64,000 bases of DNA from IMG/VR virus record IMGVR_UViG_3300034122_000625, positions 1 to 64,000 of that record; one strand, written 5' to 3'. The notes below the pieces were generated by a model. The model searched no databases, was not told where the DNA came from, and saw only the letters and a program-made list of their open reading frames with translations. Shown here in pieces: positions 1-5,408 of this stretch (the first letter of the stretch is position 1; each line of letters starts with the position of its first letter). Origin of the DNA: a virus. A program made the translations under genes and the position numbers.

Positions 1-2
1 AT

Positions 3-101
3 TCATACATCCGCACTGCGGGGTGTCGTACCAGTCCGGGCGAGGCCACGACTAATAAGCGCAATCATTGGCAGTATTAACCAACCTTTATCTTTTTTCA
101 T
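3..101 (-). CDS. Small hydrophobic peptide, candidate
   Basis: A 32-codon frame starts at ATG (complement 99-101) and ends in TGA at the window edge. It reads MKKDKGWLILPMIALISRGL and then a polar Thr/Arg tail. The lysine-rich start and hydrophobic stretch suggest a signal or membrane peptide. It follows the 114-317 gene by 12 bases on the same strand. No family is recognised, and the frame is short enough to be chance. Confidence 0.3.
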   Translation of the reverse strand: MKKDKGWLILPMIALISRGLARTGTTPRSADV

Positions 102-113
102 TTCTCGTTGGTG

Positions 114-317
114 TTAAAGGTTTTCAACCTCTTGTTTTACTTCAGTCCAGTAATCAATTTCATTTTGAGCCGTGAGTAATGCAATCTTCTTGGCAATTGT
201 GGTGCATAGGATTTCATTTCCGCACTCTGTGTCCTCCTCCATTAAAACCATTTTGTTTTGCATGACTAAGAGTTGTGCTTTTTCTTTTGCAGTCAAAAAT
301 TTCACGTTGTCTTTCAT
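114..317 (-). CDS. Small hypothetical protein
   Basis: This encodes 67 aa, mostly charged helix (KEKAQLLVMQNKMVLMEE), with two cysteines and no membrane segment. The start overlaps the stop of the 314-556 gene as ATGA, so the two are probably translationally coupled. It is the second gene of a leftward pair near the distal end of the accessory island. No family is recognised, and a regulatory or host-interaction role is only a guess from context. Confidence 0.6.
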   Translation of the reverse strand: MKDNVKFLTAKEKAQLLVMQNKMVLMEEDTECGNEILCTTIAKKIALLTAQNEIDYWTEVKQEVENL

Positions 318-556
318 TTGTTTTTGATTTGTGCAAGTTGTTGTTCGAGTTCTGCGATTTTTTCTTGTCTTGCCATTTCAGCGTCATCAACAATTTCGTG
401 TCTGCATTGGGCGAATGTCATCCCCCAGTCCCTGCCTTCTTCGCGCACAACGTACGGGTGCGGGAGGTCCACTTTCGCCACAAAAATTCTTGGCAGCCAT
501 TCCGTGTTGTCGTAATCGCGCACTTCTACGCGGTCTCCAGTTTTGAACTCTGTCAT
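314..556 (-). CDS. Small SH3/KOW-like protein
   Basis: This encodes 80 aa. The N-terminal 45 residues (FKTGDRVEVRDYDNTEW, then IFVAKV and PYVV) have the alternating pattern of a small beta-barrel of the SH3 or KOW type. The C-terminus is a short coiled coil (EMARQEKIAELEQQLAQ). The N-terminal half resembles the protein at 1191-1418 (G-x-x-V-x-V-R, a W, then a hydrophobic strand and PH/Y-x-V-V), so the two are probably paralogues. No SAS-type promoter is seen upstream; instead there are palindromic sites at 601-657. Function unknown. Confidence 0.6.
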   Translation of the reverse strand: MTEFKTGDRVEVRDYDNTEWLPRIFVAKVDLPHPYVVREEGRDWGMTFAQCRHEIVDDAEMARQEKIAELEQQLAQIKNK

Positions 557-600
557 TGTTTAACTTGATTTATTGATTTAACTTGTAAATTCTTGGGTTG

Positions 601-617
601 ACTCTGTGTCACAGAGT
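601..617. promoter_or_regulatory. Perfect 17-bp palindrome, operator-like
   Basis: ACTCTGTG-T-CACAGAGT is an 8+1+8 perfect inverted repeat, 45 bp upstream of the 314-556 start. An imperfect second copy follows at about 639-657 (CGTGTCACAAAGTCGGGG). The form is that of a repressor or activator dimer site. The binding protein is unknown. Confidence 0.45.
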
Positions 618-716
618 GGGGGCAATTTTCCCTGTTTCGTGTCACAAAGTCGGGGTTAATACGCTTTTGCATATAGTTTAGTTTGTTTGAACTGAATTAT
701 ATCTTTAAGCATATTG

Positions 717-843
717 TAGTCAGGACAGGATTCGAACCTGTATGATGCATTGTCTCAGAGTGGCCCCCTTACTAACGCCAACCACTCCTTAAAGGTCGGT
801 TTTGATTACATCTTTTTGCGTCTACCAATTCCGCCACCTGACT
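717..843 (-). tRNA. tRNA-Leu-like element, oversized
   Basis: The 7-bp acceptor (AGTCAGG/CCTGACT) with A73, the type II D-arm TGGCGGAATTGGTAGACGCA and a perfect T-arm (ACAGG-TTCGAAT-CCTGT) identify a tRNA-Leu body. It is 127 nt, about 40 nt longer than a normal tRNA-Leu. No ordinary 5-bp anticodon arm follows the D-arm. One reading places a TTTAAGG loop (anticodon UAA) on a weak stem inside CCGACC...GGTTGG. GATGTA/TGCATC and GAGTGG/CCACTC can also pair. It may be a tRNA with an insertion, a degenerate tRNA or a tRNA-like regulatory RNA. CCA is not encoded. Confidence 0.6.
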
Positions 844-936
844 AAAATAACGAGTTCGGGTCTTTCGGGGTTTCTGGTTTGCTGGCTTAATACAAACCCT
901 TTTTATTCCGCGCCAGCCTAACAGCGTTACTGCTCG

Positions 937-1125
937 TTATTTGTTCTTTCCAACTCCCTTGCCCAAGATTAGGGCGAGGAGAGCAATTACTACTGCATCG
1001 TGACCAAATTTGTTGGCGGCAACCATTGCCAATGTCACAACGATAATCTTAGCGAGAACGACTCCGGTCAATTCAGAATACTCTCGCAGTCGCTTCTCTC
1101 TCTGGGTTTCTTTCAAACTATCCAT
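937..1125 (-). CDS. Small two-helix membrane protein
   Basis: This encodes 62 aa: a charged 20-residue N-terminus (KETQREKRLREYSEL) and then hydrophobic stretches (VVLAKIIVVTLAMVAANKF and VVIALLALILGKGVG). It is probably an inner-membrane hairpin with a basic C-terminus. A phage-type promoter lies at 1150-1179, 25 bp upstream. A holin-like or superinfection-exclusion role is possible but not shown. Confidence 0.6.
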   Translation of the reverse strand: MDSLKETQREKRLREYSELTGVVLAKIIVVTLAMVAANKFGHDAVVIALLALILGKGVGKNK

Positions 1126-1149
1126 TGTTTTGAATTAAGGTTTCACAAG

Positions 1150-1179
1150 TATAACGCATCTTTCATCATTTTATTGTGC
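1150..1179 (-). promoter_or_regulatory. Phage promoter (GCACAATAA-N14-CGTTATA)
   Basis: On the minus strand GCACAATAA is followed 14 nt later by CGTTATA, matching the repeated island promoter. It drives the 937-1125 gene. Unlike most copies, the upstream box here does not overlap a stop codon. Confidence 0.6.
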
Positions 1180-1190
1180 AATGTTGATAA

Positions 1191-1418
1191 CTAATCATCG
1201 TTTGTACCGATGAGACCTATGTGTCCGTCTACTTCCTTGGCTTCAGCGTAACTGATGCACTGAAACTTACCTCCGCGTTTGAACTTGTCTGTGTCCTTGC
1301 CAAGTACAACAATGTGGGGTTCTTCGCATCCCTCGACGTATGCAAGGTAGATTCGTTTCCACCACAGCATACTGCTGGGTTCACGCACCAGCACTTCCTG
1401 TCCTCTTTGAAATTCCAT
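1191..1418 (-). CDS. Small SH3/KOW-like protein, paralogue
   Basis: This encodes 75 aa. QRGQEVLVREPSSMLWWKRI and a following hydrophobic strand suggest a small beta-barrel like that at 314-556. The C-terminus is acidic. It starts one base after the stop of the 1420-1698 gene and has no promoter of its own, so it should share that transcript. Function unknown. Confidence 0.6.
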   Translation of the reverse strand: MEFQRGQEVLVREPSSMLWWKRIYLAYVEGCEEPHIVVLGKDTDKFKRGGKFQCISYAEAKEVDGHIGLIGTNDD

Positions 1419-1419
1419 G

Positions 1420-1698
1420 TCAGATACTTTTGGTTTGGTAGATAGTTACATTCTGCGTCGGAGCATCCTCCATGATGAGGCGGCGAAGGGACTGCTTCAC
1501 GAAGTCATTCATCTTCTGTGCCGCCAGTCTTGCATAGGTTGAACGTTGGGTGTACGTTCCGGTTGTCTGAGGAGATGGGAGATACAGGTCAAACCCGTAC
1601 TCTCGCCTCTCATCCCTTGCTGCTACAATAACCATGTCCATACCATCCATGATGGACTGATAGATGAACTCTTCTTGATTGGGCATTACGAACTTCAT
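1420..1698 (-). CDS. Hypothetical protein, 92 aa
   Basis: A mixed alpha/beta protein with an N-terminal strand-helix (PNQEEFIYQSIMDGMDMVIV), a central Thr/Tyr-rich segment and a basic helix (KQSLRRLIMED). No signal or membrane segment is visible. A repeated promoter-leader unit lies directly upstream (1717-1747), and the gene leads a two-gene unit with 1191-1418. Not recognised. Confidence 0.6.
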   Translation of the reverse strand: MKFVMPNQEEFIYQSIMDGMDMVIVAARDERREYGFDLYLPSPQTTGTYTQRSTYARLAAQKMNDFVKQSLRRLIMEDAPTQNVTIYQTKSI

Positions 1699-1716
1699 GT
1701 CTGTTGTTGTTTGATA

Positions 1717-1747
1717 GATTAACGTCTGATGACTTCTGATTATTGCC
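1717..1747 (-). promoter_or_regulatory. Phage promoter-leader copy
   Basis: The minus strand carries GGCAATAA, 15 nt, then CGTTAAT, followed by leader ATCAAACAACAACAG before the 1698 start. The upstream box abuts the TAG stop of 1747-1935. It is a diverged copy of the island motif. Confidence 0.55.
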
Positions 1748-1935
1748 TACTGAGGTGAATTTTCTGGGCCATACTTGATGACAAACCCATATTCAAGGTA
1801 GTCGTTCTCGCCATGCTCGCCCCATGACTCGTAGTAATGGCCATCGGCAGTGATGATAGTGACGCTGTCCCCACTGACTTCCACCCGCTTGGTGGTGGTA
1901 TCGAACTTGTGCTGGTCTACGATTTGAAAGTACAT
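1747..1935 (-). CDS. Small hypothetical protein, 62 aa
   Basis: A beta-rich acidic protein (RVEVSGDSVTIITADGHYYE) ending in SPQ. It begins 6 bases after the stop of 1942-2223 and has no promoter of its own, so it is third in a unit led by 2220-2447. Function unknown. Confidence 0.55.
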   Translation of the reverse strand: MYFQIVDQHKFDTTTKRVEVSGDSVTIITADGHYYESWGEHGENDYLEYGFVIKYGPENSPQ

Positions 1936-1941
1936 GGCTAA

Positions 1942-2223
1942 TTAGTTTTGTTGTGAGCAGTCGGGTGAGATATCGAGGATTTTGTTAGGGCTGAAGGTCT
2001 CTTGAATCTGTACGTGTGAGCAGACGATGCCGAATGGGAAGTAACCTTGTGATTCGTGCCCGTATGGCAAGGTCTCATAATAGTTTCCACTGGTGTTTGA
2101 GAGTTCAAGCCAGATGGTCTTGTCATGGTCAATCTTTTGGTTGCAACGTTCGCAACGATGGGCTGATGGACTTGCGTCCTGCTTGCTCAACTCGATGAGT
2201 TGATGCTGAATTTCGTAGTTCAT
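1942..2223 (-). CDS. Small protein with possible zinc knuckle
   Basis: About 93 aa from MNYEIQHQ. That start overlaps the previous stop as ATGA, which I prefer to the in-frame codons further upstream. CERCNQKIDHDKTIW forms a C-x2-C pair, with a Cys-Ser-His further on (FGIVCSHVQIQ), so a zinc-binding site is possible. It is the second gene of the 2220-2447 unit. A host-interaction role is a guess. Confidence 0.6.
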   Translation of the reverse strand: MNYEIQHQLIELSKQDASPSAHRCERCNQKIDHDKTIWLELSNTSGNYYETLPYGHESQGYFPFGIVCSHVQIQETFSPNKILDISPDCSQQN

Positions 2224-2447
2224 TTCAGTAAGTTCTTGTTTTTTACATAGCATCCCCATGACTTTGCTACAGGATTCCCATTGATGGTCTTCTCATAGAT
2301 GGCGACGATATCCCCATCGGCAAGGTCTGAGATGTTGTAGTATCCTCCACCACCAAAGATGCTGTGGTTGTAACCACTGACTTGCTGTCCGCTTGCAAGC
2401 ATTTCGTTGACTTGCTTCTTGCTCTTGGCTTCTACATAGATTTTCAT
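2220..2447 (-). CDS. Small hypothetical protein, 75 aa
   Basis: The start MKIYVEAKSKKQ lies just after a promoter-leader copy; in-frame codons upstream run through that promoter and are not coding. A Gly-rich turn (SIFGGGGYYNISDL) and strands follow. KSKKQVNEMLASGQQVSGYN looks like a helix-turn segment. It leads a three-gene unit. Function unknown. Confidence 0.6.
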   Translation of the reverse strand: MKIYVEAKSKKQVNEMLASGQQVSGYNHSIFGGGGYYNISDLADGDIVAIYEKTINGNPVAKSWGCYVKNKNLLK

Positions 2448-2464
2448 GGCTCTGTTGTTTGATG

Positions 2465-2496
2465 TTATAACGTTGATTGATGTCCTATTATTGTGC
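2465..2496 (-). promoter_or_regulatory. Phage promoter overlapping upstream stop
   Basis: Minus strand: GCACAATAA, 15 nt, CGTTATAA, then leader CATCAAACAACAGAGCC and ATG. GCA-CAA-TAA is also the Ala-Gln-stop end of the 2488-2763 gene. Confidence 0.65.
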
Positions 2497-2763
2497 ATCC
2501 TCTCTCTTTGCTGCAATTTCCTTCCAAATCTTATCCTCTGTGTCTCGAAGAGCATTCAATGTGAACTTGAATGGTTGCACATCGATGACATACCCCTTCC
2601 TGTTGGTGACCACCAATGTGGTCTTCCATACTTCGTACTTGGTTCCGTCTACGTTCAATACCCAATTCCTGCTACCTTCCGTGTCAAGCGTGAAGGATAC
2701 TTGTCTGCGGGTTGCTCGCTTTGAATCAACAAAGTTGAACGGCTTCTGCTGTGTGCTGTACAT
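2488..2763 (-). CDS. Hypothetical protein, 91 aa, ends DAQ
   Basis: A beta-rich basic protein (QVSFTLDTEGSRNWVLNVDG) with a C-terminal charged helix ending KREDAQ. Its last two codons and stop form the upstream box of the next promoter. It has its own promoter at 2782-2812. No family recognised. Confidence 0.6.
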   Translation of the reverse strand: MYSTQQKPFNFVDSKRATRRQVSFTLDTEGSRNWVLNVDGTKYEVWKTTLVVTNRKGYVIDVQPFKFTLNALRDTEDKIWKEIAAKREDAQ

Positions 2764-2781
2764 GATGCTGTTGTTTGATTG

Positions 2782-2812
2782 TTTAACGTTGCTTGATGAC
2801 TGCTTATTGTAC
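2782..2812 (-). promoter_or_regulatory. Phage promoter overlapping upstream stop
   Basis: Minus strand: GTACAATAA, 15 nt, CGTTAAAC, then leader AATCAAACAACAGCATC and ATG. The 15-nt spacer is identical to that of the next copy at 3017-3047, which points to duplication. Confidence 0.65.
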
Positions 2813-2998
2813 TCGCTTCAAAATTTTTCCTTCGTAATTCAGGTAACCTTTCTCAATAAGCATTGTTGCTGTCCTGCCGTAGTGACCTTGCAGTGACCAA
2901 ACCAAACCGGAACGAATTAGTCCCGAGAATAGTTCCAATACGTCATTCGCATCTCCTTCGCCTGACTCGTAGGCAATGATTTTGCTTGTCAATTCCAT
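2804..2998 (-). CDS. Small protein with LQGHYGRTA motif
   Basis: 64 aa, starting at MELTSKIIAYESGEGD directly after the leader. The codons upstream read through the promoter and are not coding. WSLQGHYGRTATMLIEKGYL is, from memory, a signature of small phage proteins of unknown function, with an acidic helical N-terminus. It ends KRVQ, whose codons contribute to the next promoter. Confidence 0.7.
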   Translation of the reverse strand: MELTSKIIAYESGEGDANDVLELFSGLIRSGLVWSLQGHYGRTATMLIEKGYLNYEGKILKRVQ

Positions 2999-3016
2999 TG
3001 TTCTGTTGTTTGATTG

Positions 3017-3047
3017 TTTAACGTTGCTTGATGACTGCTTATTGTGC
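3017..3047 (-). promoter_or_regulatory. Phage promoter overlapping upstream stop
   Basis: Minus strand: GCACAATAA, 15 nt, CGTTAAAC, then leader AATCAAACAACAGAACA and ATG. The box doubles as the Ala-Gln-stop of the short gene at 3039-3197. Confidence 0.65.
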
Positions 3048-3197
3048 GTCTTCGATAAAAACTTCATCACATACCCACTTCTTTGTTCGCGCCATGTAGG
3101 CAATGAAGTTGTCCATGTGCTTCTCGTCGGTGAAGGTCTTGTTCTTGATGCAGACCTTGCGCCCATCGAAGTTCCAGAATTCAATTGTTGCTCTCAT
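3039..3197 (-). CDS. Short hidden gene, 52 aa, ends DAQ
   Basis: The protein begins MRATIEFWNFDGRKV and ends CDEVFIEDAQ. Its ATG shares a base with the TAA stop of 3197-3457, so it is coupled to that gene. The terminal GCA-CAA-TAA matches the other island genes, which supports the frame. It is basic with Trp/Phe, possibly a small beta-hairpin-helix fold. No function assigned. Confidence 0.65.
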   Translation of the reverse strand: MRATIEFWNFDGRKVCIKNKTFTDEKHMDNFIAYMARTKKWVCDEVFIEDAQ

Positions 3198-3457
3198 TAG
3201 TTTGCGATGCTTTGGGTGTACAACTGCTCGACATACACATCTCCGTACTCATTGACTGCGACATAACCACCTAATGCAAACCCAATCTCGTCCATCACTT
3301 CGTGCATTTCCTCTGCGTAGTCATCTGATGTTGCATCCAAATCCATCGCGATGATGAATTGATGGAATGTACACAGGATGATGTAGTCGGTCTGTGCCAG
3401 CATCCCTGCAATCGTCTTCACTCGGAAGACCTTGTTGAATCTCTCAATTGTATTCAT
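3197..3457 (-). CDS. Hypothetical helical protein, 86 aa
   Basis: Mostly helical, with a hydrophobic core (MLAQTDYIILCTFHQFIIAM), an acidic middle (DATSDDYAEEMHEVMDEIG) and a C-terminal strand pair. It is preceded by a diverged promoter-leader copy (3475-3505) and followed without a gap by 3039-3197. Not recognised. Confidence 0.6.
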   Translation of the reverse strand: MNTIERFNKVFRVKTIAGMLAQTDYIILCTFHQFIIAMDLDATSDDYAEEMHEVMDEIGFALGGYVAVNEYGDVYVEQLYTQSIAN

Positions 3458-3474
3458 AACTCTGTTGTTTTGTG

Positions 3475-3505
3475 TTTAACGTCGGTTGGTTTGTGCTCAT
3501 TGCGT
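3475..3505 (-). promoter_or_regulatory. Diverged phage promoter-leader
   Basis: Minus strand: ACGCAATGA, 15 nt, CGTTAAAC, leader ACAAAACAACAGAGTT and ATG. The box would be the end of a six-codon frame (MKHSTQ-stop), perhaps a relic of a lost gene. Confidence 0.5.
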
Positions 3506-3552
3506 AGAATGTTTCATGGGCGAATGTTTTTTAGTTTGTTTAACAATCTCAT

Positions 3553-4032
3553 TTACTTAAGGTAGATGCATTCCTGCATCCGGCAGTCATAGATGGCTCG
3601 CTGCTTGTTCGCAAGGCCCAGCAGGATGGCGGATTCTCGGTCAGGAACGTTCACGCTGACATCTGCAACGACCTTCCCTTTCTCAATCCACAATCCAATG
3701 TACAGATTCACTTCGGTGTGCCAATAAACCTTTATGATATTTGAATGCATCTCTGCCATCAGACCTTCAACATCGCTCTTCATGTCAGTGAGTGAGATGA
3801 ACTTGCTGCTCTCTTGCAATTTCACTCCTGCGTAGTTACCCTTCAGGCTGACCATGTACCCATCTTTGGCCGATGACTCCAAGTATTTCAAATCGCTTGG
3901 GATGTCCGGAGCCAATTCTTTCTTTACATACTTCCAAAGTGGGTCAAAGGCTACCTTCACGCTCGCTCCATTGTAATCCTTCAGTGACTGCAATGCGTAG
4001 TCAACTGCTTCACTCCAATTCATGTTGTTCAT
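3553..4032 (-). CDS. Hypothetical protein, 159 aa
   Basis: The largest gene of the accessory island. The N-terminal half is helical (WSEAVDYALQSLKDYNGASV). The C-terminal half has strands (VNLYIGLWIEKGKVVADVSV) and ends CRMQECIYLK. No signal peptide is seen. A typical promoter-leader copy is upstream at 4050-4081. No family recognised. Confidence 0.65.
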   Translation of the reverse strand: MNNMNWSEAVDYALQSLKDYNGASVKVAFDPLWKYVKKELAPDIPSDLKYLESSAKDGYMVSLKGNYAGVKLQESSKFISLTDMKSDVEGLMAEMHSNIIKVYWHTEVNLYIGLWIEKGKVVADVSVNVPDRESAILLGLANKQRAIYDCRMQECIYLK

Positions 4033-4049
4033 GGCTATGTTGTTTGATG

Positions 4050-4081
4050 TTATAACGTCGGTTGCTGTTCAGTTATTGTGC
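4050..4081 (-). promoter_or_regulatory. Phage promoter overlapping upstream stop
   Basis: Minus strand: GCACAATAA, 15 nt, CGTTATAA, then leader CATCAAACAACATAGCC and ATG. The box is the Ala-Gln-stop of 4073-4297. Confidence 0.65.
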
Positions 4082-4297
4082 GAATTTGAATGCGATGAGA
4101 TGTTTTAATGCTGAATCTTTGTCCGCATGGATGCTTGTGTGCAGATGGTCTAAGTCATCGTCGTAGATGTTCAACGCGAAGTCAACGTCTTGGTCTACGA
4201 TATCGACGATGTATGGCGTTCCATCCTTTGTCGTTACATCGAACAAAATACACCCTGCAATTTGTGCAACTGGTTGAATGCTTGCCGTCTGATTCAT
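4073..4297 (-). CDS. Hypothetical protein, 74 aa, ends FAQ
   Basis: The start is MNQTASIQPVAQ after the leader; the longer reading passes through the promoter. It is an acidic alpha/beta protein (DGTPYIVDIVDQDVDFALNI) ending KFAQ, whose codons form the next promoter box. Function unknown. Confidence 0.6.
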   Translation of the reverse strand: MNQTASIQPVAQIAGCILFDVTTKDGTPYIVDIVDQDVDFALNIYDDDLDHLHTSIHADKDSALKHLIAFKFAQ

Positions 4298-4315
4298 GTT
4301 TCTGCTGTTTGATTG

Positions 4316-4346
4316 TTTAACGTCGGTACTTGCTCTGTTATTGTGC
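4316..4346 (-). promoter_or_regulatory. Phage promoter overlapping upstream stop
   Basis: Minus strand: GCACAATAA, 15 nt, CGTTAAAC, then leader AATCAAACAGCAGAAAC and ATG. The box is the Ala-Gln-stop of 4338-4547. Confidence 0.65.
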
Positions 4347-4547
4347 ATCCTCCCATTCTATGGTGATATTTTTTGTGGGCCTATAGGGATAATTTCCTCC
4401 CCGATTAGACATCTCCACCATCTCCATTAGTTCGCTGCCGTTGCGAAGATGCAGATAGCCACATGAATAGCGGACAAAGGATGCTGCTGTGCCGGCGCAA
4501 TCGAATGTGCCTACGACTCCTGCTGTGGTGCTGACGATGAATTTCAT
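4338..4547 (-). CDS. Hypothetical protein, 69 aa, ends DAQ
   Basis: The start is MKFIVSTTAGVVGTF after the leader. It is a small beta-rich protein with two cysteines (DCAGTAAS and RYSCGYL) and a tail ending WEDAQ. The last codons form the promoter box of the next gene. No family recognised. Confidence 0.6.
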   Translation of the reverse strand: MKFIVSTTAGVVGTFDCAGTAASFVRYSCGYLHLRNGSELMEMVEMSNRGGNYPYRPTKNITIEWEDAQ

Positions 4548-4565
4548 GATGCTGTTGTTTGATAC

Positions 4566-4596
4566 TATAACGCTGTGCTGTTTCCTGTTATTGTGC
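4566..4596 (-). promoter_or_regulatory. Phage promoter overlapping upstream stop
   Basis: Minus strand: GCACAATAA, 15 nt, CGTTATAG, then leader TATCAAACAACAGCATC and ATG. The box is the Ala-Gln-stop of the short gene at 4588-4740. Confidence 0.65.
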
Positions 4597-4740
4597 GTCC
4601 TTGAAAATATTTTCAATCTCTTTCCGCTGTGCATCCTGATGCGCGGAGATGAAGTGAACTACAACGTATGCGATGGCGATGGTGATGACTGCTCCTTGGA
4701 TGCCGAGGATGATGGTGCGGATGAATTCTTTGTTGTTCAT
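4588..4740 (-). CDS. Short hidden membrane protein, 50 aa
   Basis: It begins MNNKEFIRTIILGIQGAVIT and has one hydrophobic helix of about 24 residues (ending in IAIAYVVVHFI) and a charged tail ending IFKDAQ. It starts after a promoter-leader (4759-4789), and its final GCA-CAA-TAA matches the island rule. It is probably a single-pass inner-membrane protein. Function unknown. Confidence 0.65.
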   Translation of the reverse strand: MNNKEFIRTIILGIQGAVITIAIAYVVVHFISAHQDAQRKEIENIFKDAQ

Positions 4741-4758
4741 GACTCTGTTGTTTGATTG

Positions 4759-4789
4759 TTTAACGTCGGGTTGTTTCGGTTTAGTATGC
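4759..4789 (-). promoter_or_regulatory. Phage promoter, diverged upstream box
   Basis: Minus strand: GCATACTAA, 15 nt, CGTTAAAC, then leader AATCAAACAACAGAGTC and ATG. The box overlaps the Ala-Tyr-stop end of 4781-4996. Confidence 0.6.
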
Positions 4790-4996
4790 GAAGTCGTTGG
4801 TCAGGTAGTCAAGTGCCCATCTTTTGTTGTCAAATGGGTAGTGATGGACCGTATCGTCGTTGGCATCGTACACCACTAAACCCCACCACTTTCCGCATTC
4901 CGAATGTTCGAGTTTCGCTGTGAAGGTTGAGCCCCCACATTGGACGATGTACTTGTAGTAGCCGGGGTGCTTGTAAGTGCAGGTGACCTTGTTCAT
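4781..4996 (-). CDS. Hypothetical protein, 71 aa
   Basis: This is the promoter-proximal gene of the left arm. I start it at MNKVTCTYKHPGYYKY: the in-frame ATG at 5069-5071 lies inside the promoter, so that longer reading is rejected. It is rich in Tyr, His and Trp with two cysteines (TFTAKLEHSECGKWWGLVVY), suggesting a small beta fold. Function unknown. Confidence 0.6.
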   Translation of the reverse strand: MNKVTCTYKHPGYYKYIVQCGGSTFTAKLEHSECGKWWGLVVYDANDDTVHHYPFDNKRWALDYLTNDFAY

Positions 4997-5053
4997 CTTG
5001 TTTTTTGTTTGTGTTTCTATTTGACCCGGTGCTGTGTGCCCCGTTCCTGCACC

Positions 5054-5082
5054 TATAACGCCATTGCTCATCCTTATTGTAT
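5054..5082 (-). promoter_or_regulatory. First leftward phage promoter
   Basis: Minus strand: TACAATAA, 13 nt, CGTTATA, at the edge of the control region. It is the first copy of the island promoter and has a longer, different leader (about 57 nt). Confidence 0.5.
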
Positions 5083-5236
5083 GTCCACATGGGAATTAAC
5101 ATCCGTTAACATATGGCCATCCCCAATCAGACATGGCACCCGCGCGTAACGCGCGCGAACGCAGCACGAGGAATATTATTGTGTCTGGGGAGATTTTTTT
5201 TTCTGAGGGTGAAAATGGGGGGGAGACCATCCGAAC

Positions 5237-5248
5237 GTATTGCAATAC
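5237..5248. promoter_or_regulatory. 12-bp palindrome
   Basis: GTATTGCAATAC is a perfect palindrome in the control region, 40 bp before the inverted-repeat cluster. It is a candidate dimer-binding site. This is seen directly; function is inferred. Confidence 0.35.
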
Positions 5249-5288
5249 AAAGGTTTACAATTAACAACACAATATGCATACATCCACT

Positions 5289-5408
5289 TTCGCAATCCCA
5301 TGCGAATGACGTGTGGTGGTGGGGTTCACTTTCGCATACGCATTGCGAAGGATGGAGATGCGGATGGCACTATGACATTCGCACCCCCATTGCGAATGAT
5401 GATAGTGC
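5289..5408. promoter_or_regulatory. Three iterated inverted repeats TTCGCA-N6/7-TGCGAA
   Basis: Sites lie at 5289-5306, 5331-5349 and 5377-5397 (ATTCGCA/TGCGAAT). The third is enclosed in an outer arm pair GCACTAT (5367-5373) and ATAGTGC (5402-5408). Spacing is about 42-46 bp, roughly four helical turns, so bound proteins could lie on one face. They are candidate operators or origin iterons. Confidence 0.6.

Noticed and set aside
4999-5071. Longer start for the first leftward gene
   Set aside because: The upstream ATG sits within the promoter motif; the shorter MNKVTC start fits better.
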